Source of the DNA: Apiosordaria backusii
Taxonomy: Eukaryota > Ascomycota > Sordariomycetes > Sordariales > Lasiosphaeriaceae
Length of the DNA stretch: 64,000 nucleotides
Reading direction: 5' to 3'
Assembly: GCA_030549205.1 (NCBI GenBank)
Contig: JAUKTV010000012.1
Span: 372,001-436,000 of the forward strand
The notes under the pieces were generated by a model. The model was not told where the DNA came from, ran no database searches, and saw nothing but the letters and a program-made list of their open reading frames with translations. The position numbers and the translations under genes were made by a program. Below are positions 34,346-44,817 of this stretch, piece after piece; position 1 is the stretch's first letter; each line of letters starts with the position of its first letter.

Positions 34346-34577
34346 TGTCGCGACTCAATATCGATATTCGTGAAAAACATGCTGTCGTGTACGACGAAAG
34401 GGAAAACGTGGGCTTTAACCATCTCGGATCGTGTGTCGTCGGAAGACGCAGGGGCAGTGGGTAGGGTAAGGGTAGGTCCGGGATGATATTCCTGCGCTAT
34501 TCAGAGCAGTATGAGCCCCATCATGCTTAGTACTTTAGAAGCCGAGCCGAGCGGCGCAGTGCTGGGCGATGTTGCTT

Positions 34578-34921
34578 CGCTGTGAGGTGCAAGCGGGACT
34601 TCCGCTGGCTCGTGCGTTTTTTTGACCTTCTACCACCACTGTTAAAGAGAGAAGAGGTAAAAGACCACTTCAATTTCTAAGTTCAGTATATCAAAATATA
34701 GAGAATCCCCTCGTAATTATAAATATCGGTTTCTTATATCCATTTAAGGCGTTTTAAGGAAAGAAAATCTACTTAAAACATAGGCTTTTAAAAGAAAAAG
34801 TATTACACGAGATTTTCTACATTTTAATGGCTAGAAAACCTACTAAAAAATCGACTTGGATGTGGCAGATAGTCAAAAAAAACGCACGAGCCAGCGGAAG
34901 TCCCGCTTGCACCTCACAGCG
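34578..34921. mobile_element. MITE with about 48-bp near-perfect terminal inverted repeats
   Basis: 34578-34625 and 34872-34921 are inverted copies that differ only in the length of a T/A run (7 versus 8). Both contain GAGGTGCAAGCGGGACTTCC and GCTGGCTCGTGCG. The 246-bp interior is AT-rich and has no open frame, so the element is non-autonomous. I see no obvious target-site duplication. The intact ends suggest recent insertion. Confidence 0.85.
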
Positions 34922-35483
34922 GATGGCATTTTGTTTGCGGATTTGCGACGGCAGGGATCATTGGGCAAGGTAGCGGAGTCCGAGATGGTGGCATGGCCTT
35001 GCTATGGATTCCGAGCTTTTCAAGGGTTCCTTCTGCCACGTTGCAGCCGATATTTGATGGGGGCATTGCTGCTTGGGATCGGTCGGCGGTCTGTCGAATG
35101 TTGGAGTCGAAGGAATCAGGAATTCGCTGTGTCCGTCGAGGCCTGAATGCCAAGCTGCCCGAAAAGCTGACCGGTGGGGTGCCAACCTTTTCAGGGCTGT
35201 GTGGCATTTCCATCTTCTTGTAGTTGAGTCGTGCCTTCTGCCATATCCTGATCTTTCGCTGTTCCCTCATGAGTCCCGCAATCCACTCGGCTCTGGTCTG
35301 CGTAAAGGGCAGTTTCTTGCTTTTGGGCCGTTTCTTGGAATCCCGCTGTTCCTCAACGGCATCTTCCCATTTATTCCGTATTTCACTCTTGATCAGTTTG
35401 GCCTGCTCATGATGGAATTCGATCATCGCATCACATAACGAGTTGAATTTGCGATTGGCCTCCGCCTTGCTGCTTTCGACCAT
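34914..35483 (-). CDS. hypothetical protein, C-terminus ending in the MITE repeat
   Basis: A 189-aa open frame. The N-terminal 95 residues are Lys/Glu/Arg-rich and probably helical (HEQAKLIKSEIRNKWEDAVE, AEWIAGLMREQRKIRIWQK). The C-terminal half is Pro/Ser-rich and disordered-looking. No known domain is recognised. The last codons and stop (34914-34921) fall inside the right inverted repeat of the adjacent MITE, so the insertion may have created the present C-terminus. Confidence 0.5.
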   Translation of the reverse strand: MVESSKAEANRKFNSLCDAMIEFHHEQAKLIKSEIRNKWEDAVEEQRDSKKRPKSKKLPFTQTRAEWIAGLMREQRKIRIWQKARLNYKKMEMPHSPEKVGTPPVSFSGSLAFRPRRTQRIPDSFDSNIRQTADRSQAAMPPSNIGCNVAEGTLEKLGIHSKAMPPSRTPLPCPMIPAVANPQTKCHPL

Positions 35484-37224
35484 GATGACGGTGAGGATAG
35501 GAAAACTGTTCTTGATGGCAGAGGTTGATAGGTTTATTGTGTGACTGCCGAATATCTGCGTGACGTGGATTAGGGTGGTATGGAGAAGGAGAGTTCTTTC
35601 ACGGTCTGTTCTGTCCTATTTAAGAAATCTGGAGTGGTGGGTAAGCTTTTGTGGACAGTATCAAGGTTTGCTTGACAATCCCATTGCTCGAAACCTTCTT
35701 GCGCCACTGACTACAGGTTGTTGCCACCATTTTTGGAAGGTTTTCACGCTCGAGGCAGCCATTTTGGATGTTGGGATCGTGGCTTTTGGGGAAAAGGTTT
35801 GCTGATCCCGATATTAGCGTGAGATTATTCCACAATTCCACGTGTGCACTTTCTCTTTGAAAGGAGCATCTAACTAGGTACACTACTAGTTAATGCAGCA
35901 TTTGCGAGAATTTGTTGCAGCTGCCGTTAACGATTGGTCTGGTAACCCGGGAGTAGGAGAGAATGGGCCCAGAAGTCCGGGGCGCAAGCGCAAGGCTGAA
36001 ATGAGACTTCTGTTCTGTCACCATCTCTGAACGCCTTGCAAATTGTTGTTTCGCCAGCTTGCTGACCTGTGAGAACTGAAAGTCCGTCTGGAGTCATTGA
36101 CAGGGTTTCTGAGTAGGTATCTTTTGTTGTTTCAGGACCCCTATTGGGCATGACAGACGCGCGCCATTACAATGGGAACGAGGCCTCCGGACAAAAGAAT
36201 ACATGCTGCAAGTGGAGGTTCGAGCATAGCACTAGGCGGATAACCTACGCGTTTTGAAACTGGAGTACCTATTTTAGATTATTACAGGCTTTTAGCAATT
36301 TTGAGCACTCGGAGAATGTTGAGAGTGTGTTTTGCACTGGGCCTCTCTTTATACTTGGCCCTACCGGTCTCCCAGCACAGGTGGGCTGTCCCTGAGAATG
36401 GCCATGGGCCTCTCTTCGAGGTCGGGGTCAAGACATCAAGTGATGCCTTATCCCGGTGCATAACACGGAGACACACGCTCCAACCTCTGTGGTGGCAGGT
36501 AGCTGCAGCTTCAACAGGGGCATCAAGTAATGGCAAAATATGCCTCTTTCGGCACCTTGAAGACCTTGCCATGTAGGGAGCAGCTGTATGCATCCTCGTG
36601 TGGGGCTTGGAAAGCCATTAAAACAGGCAACCAACCCTTTTCTATCAACAAGCATCAATGAATATGACGTTCATTTTCTGTATACCGAACATCAGGACAT
36701 CACCGTTCAGGGGCGGTACCTTAGCTAGGTAAGTTTGGTCAGTTACGGCCGTAATTCAGCGTCCTGCTGGACATTAAAGTCCGTTCAAAGGAGGTATGGA
36801 ACTTTGCGGGGCAGGAAGTTGAAGGTGGTTCTTACCTTTCCAGACGGCAGTATCGAAGGGCTGCGACTTCCACTTTGTCCATTACCCACGAGAAGGTTGT
36901 GGCCCACTCTTCAGTTGCTTGTCTTTGGCGAATTTGCTCCTCTTCTTCTCTTCCTTTCTTAGGCCGTAAGCCAGCAAGAGTAGGACCCCCTACCTACGAC
37001 CCCGCTGCGCAAACGACATGGACACTGGCCTGATGGTTGTTTTGTAGGAATTTGGCACGCAACAAGCCCGCCCCGTCTGTTTTGCCTTTTGCGTAAGTCT
37101 CTGCCCCCCTCCGTCTTGCAGAATGCTCTCAGCTGCGGACAAATTTGGCTGACTGCTGAGTGTGTAGAAACAAAAACAAAGAGTTCGCCGGCTTGTTTGG
37201 CGGGAGTCGGAGGCTGAGAATGCC
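35484..37224. other. 1.7-kb stretch without a convincing gene
   Basis: Small frames only. One at 36301-36576 (plus) has a hydrophobic, signal-like start (MLRVCFALGLSLYLALPVS) but no further support. Another, minus 36151-35927, is Cys/Thr-containing with no recognisable domain. Confidence 0.4.
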
Positions 37225-37395
37225 ATGGCTGTTGACAAGCCTACCAAGAAAAACCCATCGTGAGTATCCGTCGCTTCGTTTGTGACCGAACCTTGCTAAC
37301 ATGTAACTAGCCGCCCTACTGAACTTCTCGAGCAGCGCTTTGATCTGCGAAAGGTCGACGACGATGTCCACGCTGCCGCCTGGTCGAGCACGTAG
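37225..37395 (+). CDS. small hypothetical gene with one clear intron
   Basis: The ATG at 37225 has a strong context (GCCATGG). Exon 37225-37259 joins 37311-37395 over a 51-nt intron with GTGAGT, GCTAAC and TAG, giving 39 aa (MAVDKPTKKNPS...VDDDVHAAAWSST) ending TAG. The textbook intron is the main evidence for transcription. A second intron (GTAGGA at 37392) could lead into an Ala/acidic exon at about 37474 (EEEQAAAADDAAPA), but the frames do not join cleanly. Function unknown. Confidence 0.4.
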
Positions 37396-37695
37396 GATAG
37401 CCCTGTCCTTCTGTGTTTGCCAACTCACGATAGTTGGTGGGAAGAGAGAGGTACTGATTATTGAGATACATAGGAAGAAGAACAAGCTGCCGCTGCTGAC
37501 GACGCCGCGCCTGCCGCCGAAGCCGCCGCTGCTGTCGGCTGCTGCTGTCGGTGACCAATGTAAGTCTTCAGCTATCCATCTATGGAGGGGCTTTCTGGTT
37601 GATTGACCTAATCAATTACCTTAATGAAAGAAATGAGAATTCGACGCGGCCTTTCGGCCAAGTTTCTTGCGGGTGTTGTGGGTGTTGTGGGTTTG

Positions 37696-37713
37696 GGGGG
37701 GGGGGGGGGGGGT
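37696..37713 (+). repeat. 18-nt G homopolymer
   Basis: A run of 18 G preceded by GTGTTGTGGGTTT and followed by TGCAAGG. It is slippage-prone and its true length is uncertain in any assembly. Confidence 0.9.
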
Positions 37714-37801
37714 GCAAGGATCTGAAAGCTGGCGCATACACTCTGCAGGTCACATGACCTGCCACACACACACATAAACCTAGCTAGCCAGGCTCTCCCT
37801 C

Positions 37802-38125
37802 TTAGAACAATTCATCATCATTGACCAACACAAAACTTGCAGTGCCATTGCCATCAAGCAGGGGGGGTTGGGCTTTGATGCGTTTGCTTGTCGGAGCATC
37901 GTCTTGCTCAGTCTTTGGGCGCTTGTTGGATGCCATGGCGGGTGCTGGGACTTGGGAAGTAGATCGTTGGTTTTCCTCGGTCTTTGACTGTTCGTTTTTG
38001 CAGTTCTGCTTGCCCAGTTCGCTGTCGCAAAGGGGAAAGTTTGGTGGGAAACTAAGGGCTGTTAGAGGAATTAACATTTCAAAAATTCGTGTCCGTGGTG
38101 GCTCGGCTTTTCCATGTAACGCCAT
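37802..38125 (-). CDS. hypothetical basic protein
   Basis: A 107-aa open frame; the better start may be the internal ATG at about 37936 (MASNKRPKTEQDDAPTSKRIK), which would give 44 aa. The C-terminal part is Lys/Arg then acidic (LVNDDELF). Basic KRPKTE and SKRIK clusters resemble nuclear localisation signals. No family recognised. Confidence 0.35.
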   Translation of the reverse strand: MALHGKAEPPRTRIFEMLIPLTALSFPPNFPLCDSELGKQNCKNEQSKTEENQRSTSQVPAPAMASNKRPKTEQDDAPTSKRIKAQPPLLDGNGTASFVLVNDDELF

Positions 38126-38474
38126 GCATGACCTCTGGCGTTCGCCATCAAAACTTTAGGTCTCGGGGCGAGAGGAGCTGTTTTCGCGGAAGATTCCAGG
38201 CTCCGGCATGGGATCTGTTGCCGTCTAAAAGTCGCCCGCTGTATAAAGCTTATCTACATGTGACCACCTTACCCCATCCAGTTTTGGGTTGGGAAACTCC
38301 GCCTCAGATGCGGGTTGAAAGCCATGGCAAATATCTTACCTGTTAAGGAACAATGAATACCTTGGTAGGTTTGGCCGGCCGTGAAAGTATACCCTTTCCC
38401 CGTATTAATTCCTGTCGGTCGGGTGCAAAACTATTTCCTCTTTTTCTTCCTCTTTCTTCAGGCATTACAAACCT

Positions 38475-38945
38475 GTGCTCCATCTGTTACATGTACAAAA
38501 CGCTCGACGTAGCAACAAATGCAAGATCATCGCAAGCCCATCATATCGCTTATCGACCGTGTCAACACACGAGGGCCCAAAAATCCAAGATCGCTTGCCA
38601 AACAAACGCATCAAAACTGGGGATGGACTTCCAGCACGAGTGTCGGACCAACCCACAGCAGTACAGCCAGATGTCAAAGCTGTGGAAGAAAGCGCTGAAG
38701 CTAAGGTAGTGGAGCAGAAGCGCATCATCAAGGAATTGAGAGAAGAAGCGTACAAGCTCGCGGAACAGGCGCTGGTTGCACCCTCAGTGCCTGTAGACCC
38801 AAAGGAGTGCCGGGCTCGCTTCAGGCGGGAGGTCTATGAGGCGTTAACTTCGAAGGGTGAAGAGGCGGATCGGAAAAAGGCGGAGCTTTGGAATTTGTTG
38901 CAACTAGATGCTTCTATTTCCAGCAGTGGGGACAAGAAGCGCTAG
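38475..38945 (+). CDS. hypothetical coiled-coil protein, partial 5' end
   Basis: An open frame of about 156 codons without a good ATG at its start. A polypyrimidine tract and CAG at 38440-38461 suggest it is a 3' exon of a longer gene. The sequence contains PNKRIKTG, then a Lys/Glu-rich predicted coiled coil (KVVEQKRIIKELREEAYKLA) and a second helix-rich segment (RARFRREVYEALTSKGEEAD), ending GDKKR. No domain recognised. Confidence 0.4.
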   Translation: MLHLLHVQNARRSNKCKIIASPSYRLSTVSTHEGPKIQDRLPNKRIKTGDGLPARVSDQPTAVQPDVKAVEESAEAKVVEQKRIIKELREEAYKLAEQALVAPSVPVDPKECRARFRREVYEALTSKGEEADRKKAELWNLLQLDASISSSGDKKR

Positions 38946-39793
38946 AGAAAGGCGCCTGAGATTGAGGAGAAACATGACATTGCCAGCACAGTGGTTCTGA
39001 AGCAAGGCTTCCGGGTGAGTGAGAGATTCAGGTGCTTAAATCGGTGTCGGAGGGCAACTGAGGTGGTGGACAGCACCTAGGTCTCTTGGGAGGTGGTGGT
39101 GAGAAGGAACGGACGACCCAGTACCTAGGAATTGGGCCTGAAATGGGCATTCGAGGTGCTCTGAGTGGGATGCGGACCTAGGTACCCAACCTTACGCGAG
39201 AATTTACGGTCGTGAAGCAGTGGTCAGGCGGCTATTGAAGTAGGGAGCTGACAATAATGTGGAGAACACTCGGGGTCCAACACTGTTAGATCGTATAGGC
39301 CAATCTCGAGTGCCTAAAGAACAGGACCGCAGTCGTTAAAATGTTACAGCACTGCAAAAAACGCAAGAAGGACGGAGGATCTAGTCTCTGAGAGCTGTTA
39401 AGGGTCACCATCAGCTGCATGTATAACCCCTGAAAGACAAAAAGGTGCGTAGGCTTTCCATGGTGCATACCAGGTATCTACATGAGCTGATGTTAGTAAG
39501 ACCGTGTCTATTCGCTTTCCCAGATAAGGGCAAGCACTCACTCCCTGGGTAAAAGCATTGACCCTGTCAGACAGGTGAACTAAATATAGGTACCTGCAGT
39601 ACATTCTGAAAGCGATTAGATGTAATTTAGATGTTTCATTGACTAAGGTATCATTGAAGACCTGACTTAAAGTTCCAGCGACTACTCTTTAAGACCTATC
39701 GGCTGTCCGTTAAGGTATATTTAGCATCCACTTCCGAGGTAGACTGCATTAAAAGAAGTGACTTATGGGCATTACAGTATCCCTTAACGGTTC
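38946..39793. other. intergenic, 0.85 kb
   Basis: No gene supported. Several CCTAGG(T) motifs occur (39077, 39126, 39177). Confidence 0.5.
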
Positions 39794-41497
39794 TCAAAGA
39801 CAAACACTCTCATTAGTCAACTCCCCCCCAGACTGGTCAAACGATACCGACTCCTTCCACAACATGTCATTACTCGCCGGCCAAGTCGCAAACAACAGCT
39901 GGTTATCACCATCCAACATCGCCAGTCCAATCTGTTCCTTCCCCTTCGTATCGGGATATGTAAACACCAACGGGGCACTATTTCCCTTGATGTTGACACT
40001 CAGATCTTCCCACCTGGTCGCCTGCCACTTCCTCCCCCCTCCAAAATCGCCAAACGCGCGATGTTTCAGTATTCTGTCTTGCCCCAAAGCAACAACATGG
40101 ACTTGCTCATCCCTCGTCCCAGCATTAATAACAACCGCACTAGGAATACTACTGAAGTTTCCCCCAATCGACCGCGGTTCCGGGTCGATACCCTTTTCCC
40201 ATGTGAAGTGATACATATTGGACCCTAGTCCCACCCCAAAGAAATAAATCTGTCGACCTTCGTCTACCGAGACGGCGACAGGGTCTCCTCGGAACTTATG
40301 CTTCCAGTTAGTCCACTCCTCCCAGATGTTATTCGAACTAGAAAACCTTGTGCTCTGCAACTCGTCGGTGTCTTGCTCAAAGGTAAAAACGGTGTACTTC
40401 CAGTCATGCTTGCTGCAGACAACAGCCGGGCTCGTTCCTGAACTGCGTAGGACGGGGATACTCCCCTCATCCCAGCCCCCTATCTCCTGTGAAGTATCCC
40501 AAGTATTCTTGATCACACTCGTCGAATTCTTCCCTAGCATCCACATATCATACACCGGCTCCGAAGAGTTCTCAGCAGTGGGCGAGTTGCACACGGCCAC
40601 AGCACCCAGCCCGAACCCCCCGAGATTTTCCCACTCGCTGGTCCTGTTGCCTTTGGTGAACGAGATGGCGTTGACATTGCCCGTCATGGTGCCCGTCGCA
40701 AAGACGTCCATGCGGCTCCCGTCCGATGAGGTCACCACGGTTGGCGCGCCGGTAAAAGGGTGGAGTTCCATACCTGGGCCTTCGGCGAGGGTGGCCCAGT
40801 CGGTGGTCCAGGTTGCTGATTGATCACCACCCTCTTTTATTTGCCAGGAGCGGAACCAGATGTTGCTGTCTTTTCGGCCTCGTGAAAAGATGTAAATGGA
40901 ACCATTGAAGACACCGGCGGCCATGGTTCGTCGAAACACTCGATTAGTTTCGTTTTGGCAGGTGCCGGGTCCTGTTGTGTTTGAGGTTGTTGGGGGATCA
41001 TTGTTTTTCTTGCTGAGCCCAAGTCCGAGACCTAGGCCAAGTGCTAGCGCTATGGTTGCTAGTAATAGCGCGAGGGCGCTTCCAAGGACAATCCATAACC
41101 GTCGTTTGGTTGATCCAGGACGTGGTGGGAGTGTTGTTGGCTGAGGTTGGTTTTGGTTTGCTGTGGGCGGTCGTGATGGAGGTTGTGATCGAGGAGGTTG
41201 AATCGTGGCGATATCGTTGTTGCTGATGGCGATATGCGACTTGACCTCTGGAAGCGCATCGTGATTAACAGCCTCTGGGATGGCGCCAAGAGGATGATGT
41301 GTTGGGACTTCTAAATCGCTGAACTGTCTGACCTCGGGCAGACAGTCGTCATCTACGGGCATCATGCTGGAGTGTCCCCATCGGTGCGCCGCTTTGGTCG
41401 TGTGATTGTCGGGGCTGAACGGGAAACTGGTTTGGGCTTGTGGATTCTGTGGTGTTGATGGATTCTGAGGTGGTTGTGGTGAACGAGAGTAGAGCAT
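39794..41497 (-). CDS. single-pass membrane protein with predicted lectin-like seven-bladed beta-propeller
   Basis: A single exon of 567 aa from ATG 41497. The N-terminal 135 residues are Pro/Gln/Thr-rich and cytosolic in type. One membrane segment follows (LWIVLGSALALLLATIALALGLGLGLGL). The rest is extracellular and N-glycosylated. It contains about seven repeats of a beta-rich unit in which an aliphatic strand (h-x-h-F/V-x-x-G) precedes a polar loop and a closing Trp/His strand, for example SIYIFSRGRKDSNIWFRSW, QIYFFGVGLGSNMYHFTW, QVHVVALGQDRILKHRAF and IGLAMLDGDNQLLFATW. This resembles PLL/fucose-lectin-type propellers found in fungal surface proteins. Sugar binding is inference. Confidence 0.8.
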   Translation of the reverse strand: MLYSRSPQPPQNPSTPQNPQAQTSFPFSPDNHTTKAAHRWGHSSMMPVDDDCLPEVRQFSDLEVPTHHPLGAIPEAVNHDALPEVKSHIAISNNDIATIQPPRSQPPSRPPTANQNQPQPTTLPPRPGSTKRRLWIVLGSALALLLATIALALGLGLGLGLSKKNNDPPTTSNTTGPGTCQNETNRVFRRTMAAGVFNGSIYIFSRGRKDSNIWFRSWQIKEGGDQSATWTTDWATLAEGPGMELHPFTGAPTVVTSSDGSRMDVFATGTMTGNVNAISFTKGNRTSEWENLGGFGLGAVAVCNSPTAENSSEPVYDMWMLGKNSTSVIKNTWDTSQEIGGWDEGSIPVLRSSGTSPAVVCSKHDWKYTVFTFEQDTDELQSTRFSSSNNIWEEWTNWKHKFRGDPVAVSVDEGRQIYFFGVGLGSNMYHFTWEKGIDPEPRSIGGNFSSIPSAVVINAGTRDEQVHVVALGQDRILKHRAFGDFGGGRKWQATRWEDLSVNIKGNSAPLVFTYPDTKGKEQIGLAMLDGDNQLLFATWPASNDMLWKESVSFDQSGGELTNESVCL

Positions 41498-42305
41498 GGT
41501 CAAAATGGCGTCAATTATTAGACATTATTGCCTAGTGAAAAAGAGCGACAAGATGATGGAAAAGCCTCATCGCGTGGGGTGAATGTGACTTGGGATGCAG
41601 TGAGGATAAGCTTAAGTCACGATGTGATTTGACCCCCAGCATTGGCACGATGTGCTAGGCCTAGATGGATGGCCAAGCGGAATGCAATAACTGTGCCACC
41701 GCAGAATCACTGCAGCTTCCGATAGCGTGGCCAGTCAGATTGACAGATGGTTCTGGTCACCGAAGGCGCACTCAAGCCTTGTCTCATAGTGCTGACGATC
41801 TGCCCTTGTGGCGATCTTTAAATTGTGGGGGCTGTCAACTCAGGGGAGAGCGTCGAAGATGTGGCCAGGGTCTAGACTTGACAGGAGAATGAAAATGACG
41901 AGCAATGTTGAGATGGGGGCCGCAAAGATACTGAAAAGAGATTGATAGCTGCCGGCTTGCCGAGACAGATTGCAGCCATGAATTGCGCCATGTCCAGTAG
42001 AATGCCCAGTCGGCCACACCTGCCGCCCTCTAAAAGCAAGCCACCAACTTTTTGGGCCAGACTCACCCAGTGACATTGTGCCGCGATCCCGGAATTCCGT
42101 GACACACCAGTCGGCTTACATCTTACCAAGACGCTGAGTCAGACGCGCCTGGCGGCCGCGGTGGGTACTTTGCTTATTCGCTCAATTAAATTTTTCAGAC
42201 CTTCATGCACGATACTCTCATGATAACAAAATTTTGTCTGTCAATCGTCCTCAATCTCTCTAGCACCATAGGAGCTGAAATCGAATCTACGATGCATACA
42301 ATCAG
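41498..42305. other. intergenic between the propeller gene and tRNA-Val
   Basis: No gene supported. Minus-strand frames at 41835-42129 overlap one another and have no domain. Confidence 0.5.
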
Positions 42306-42379
42306 GGTTTCGTGGTGTAGTTGGTTATCACGTCAGTCTAACACACTGAAGGTCTCCAGTTCGAGCCTGGACGAAATCA
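42306..42379 (+). tRNA. tRNA-Val (anticodon AAC)
   Basis: The 74-nt cloverleaf has acceptor GGTTTCG with CGAAATC (one G-U pair) plus discriminator A. The D-arm has GTGTAGTTGGTTATCAC. The anticodon stem is TCAGT/ACTGA around loop CTAACAC with anticodon AAC at 42340-42342. The T-arm is CTCCAG-TTCGAGC-CTGGA. No intron. Confidence 0.97.
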
Positions 42380-42829
42380 TCATCTTATTCTTTTGCCACT
42401 CCAAAAAATCCTTGAATGACTTCACTTTTGCTTTTGGTCCTCTGTTCACTTTTTGGAATTCTTATTGATGGACCAGAGTGTGACGGTCAGAATGGGTGGC
42501 GAGCGTGGCATTGAATAGTACTCAGTACAGTGGCCCGGCGGGACATCGATCAGGCCATCCTGGGTATACAGCCTGGAAGTCTGCGAAATCGATCATATTT
42601 AAGAAAAACATCTGGTCAATGTCTAGCGACAACAAGATCTCAAAGAAAGTCGTATGTTGCGGTCATGTTATCTCCAGATCTTGAGTTCTGCCGAATTCAG
42701 CCTATCGTGAAGCGGTGACAGTAAACCCCGCATTGTTGGTTCATGATCCAAAATATCTTGAATGGTTTATTCCAGTTGAGTCGTGATCAATTGCCTCTCC
42801 AGCCCGTCGTTCTTCTTTTCATCGTCATA
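42380..42829. other. intergenic upstream of the alcohol dehydrogenase gene
   Basis: No separate gene supported. An in-frame ATG at 42743 would extend the dehydrogenase by 29 residues. Confidence 0.5.
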
Positions 42830-44083
42830 ATGACTCCCCTTGCAGATGGCTTCACCTCAGAAGCCTACATCTCACTCAGCGAAACCTCACCCATCACCCT
42901 GGCCCAGATAAAATACGGTCCAATTGCCCCCGATGAAGTCGTTGTCAAAACAGCAGCAGTCTCAATTTGCGCCACCGATCTCAAAGCAGCAGCTGGAAAG
43001 TTCCTTGATTTGAAACCACCCCTGATCCTTGGGCATGAAGCCTCTGGGACAGTCCTTGAGGCCGGAAAAGATGTCCACGACCTTGCTCCAGGTGACAAAG
43101 TGGTCCTGTCTTACGCGTCGTGTAAGAATTGTGATGAGTGCATCTCTGGGGGCAATGCATATTGCCACTCGTTGCGGGAGTTGAACTTTACCGGCACTCG
43201 AAAAGACGGGACACTTGCCGGGGCTGTGCTTGGTGATGATGGGAAAGTGGTCCAGATCAAGGGCCACTTCTTTGGACAGAGCAGCATGGGACGAGTTATC
43301 GTTGCCAGGGCGAGCTGCGCCGTAAAGCTACCTCCCACAACGACAGCCGAGGAGATGAAGCTTTTTGCTAGTCTTGGATGTGGGATTCAGACGGGTGCTG
43401 GCGCGATATGGAATGTCGCGAGGCCGAGTCCAGGGAGTTCGATATGTATCTTTGGGGCTGGGTCGGTTGGGTTGGCGGCGTGTCTTGCAGCGAGGCTGGG
43501 TTCTCCTTCGAGACTGGTGATGGTGGATAACTCGAAGGCAAAGCTTGAGATGTTGCCTGCATGTGTCAGAGATGCTGTGACGGAGTTGGTGGATTCGGGA
43601 GAGATTCAAGACGAGGGTGATTTTGTAGCACGGTTGAAGGCTCTGACTCCTGATGGTTTAGGCTTTGACTTTGTGTTGGATTGCGTCGGGCGTGGCGAGC
43701 TGGTCAGAATGGGTCATTCGGCGTTGAGATCGAGAGGGATGGTGATTACTGTTGGAGGGTCGACAGACACTGCGCTTCAAGTGCCACTGTCACAGCATTT
43801 GGCCAGGGGTATCACATACAGGGGGACTCATCAGGGTGACTCAGTGCCCTCAGTTGCAATACCACTGATGGTTGACTTGTGGCGGCAAGGTGAGTAGACA
43901 TGGAGCCCCTGACTTGTTTCAGAGGTATACTGATCACAATTATCATCAGGAAAGTTCAAATTCGAGCAACTGCTTGCATTCTATCCGTTTGAGGACTTTG
44001 ATCAGGCTGTCAAAGACCTGCGTGGAGGTCGGATAGTCAAAGCGGTGCTGATCAACGATAGAGACATAGAAATCCCGGTTTGA
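42830..44083 (+). CDS. zinc-type MDR alcohol dehydrogenase
   Basis: Two exons, 42830-43889 and 43950-44083, give 397 aa from MTPLADGF; an upstream in-frame ATG at 42743 is less likely because it adds a hydrophobic stretch unlike the family. GroES-like domain: SICATDLKAA (catalytic-zinc Cys), LILGHEASGTV (His, Glu) and a structural zinc loop with four cysteines (SCKNCDECISGGNAYC). Rossmann domain: SICIFGAGSVGLAACLAARL (GxGxxG) and VMVDNSKAKLEM. The C-terminal exon KFKFEQLLAFYPFEDFDQAV is typical. It oxidises or reduces alcohols/aldehydes with NAD(P); the Asp in MVDNS suggests NAD. The sequence is close to the aryl-alcohol dehydrogenase type. Substrate not predicted. Confidence 0.93.
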
Positions 44084-44817
44084 AGGCATGGCTTTGTTAG
44101 GTAATTTGACACGATGACAACAAAAAGAATTTCTTCATTTTTTCATCATGATGCCTATTGCAAGTTCTTGTTGGGATACGGTATCCACCCCTGAATCCCT
44201 TAAAGTGATAAAATCTATATTAGAGGTCAAATTGTAAGTAAGTGGGCTTTTAGGAGTAGTATAGTTTTTGGAAGTACCTAGGTAAATAGTTGATAATGAA
44301 GTGTAAATTTTAGAGGTTATATAAGGTATAACCCTGTAGGGGGTAGTGTATACTTGGTAGAAAGGAGAATGCGCCTCTAGCAAGTCTTTTACTTTAGTAT
44401 CAGTAGGTAATAATAGTAACCATCACCACCTTTATTACCCCTGACCGTAAGAAACTGTCGTATTATCACCAGACTCGCTAATGATAATGCTACCATCCTA
44501 CTCGACTAGCTATCTGATAATTAGCTATAGTGCGCCCTACACCCCACTCTTGTATCAGGCCCCTGACAATCCGCTACATGTCACAGCTTACACCGCCTGA
44601 CTCCCAGTGGATCATGGAGAATAGAATCATGATATATTGTCCTTACTACTACGTCTGGATACAGCCAGATGCCCCAGAGAGCTACACTTGTCCCATCTTG
44701 ATCGATTCAACATGATAGACTCGATTTCAGGCTACGCAAACAGCATTCAGCATGTGTACTGGACACAATGCTTCTCCTTGCAGTGGTCCTATCCAGAGCC
44801 TTCAAGAATGTACCCCG
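44084..44817. other. intergenic, partly AT-rich
   Basis: 44190-44420 is distinctly AT-rich with TpA enrichment and could be a small RIP-mutated relic. It shows no match to the LTRs at the left end. Open frames on the plus strand at 44530-44970 have no domain. Confidence 0.45.
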
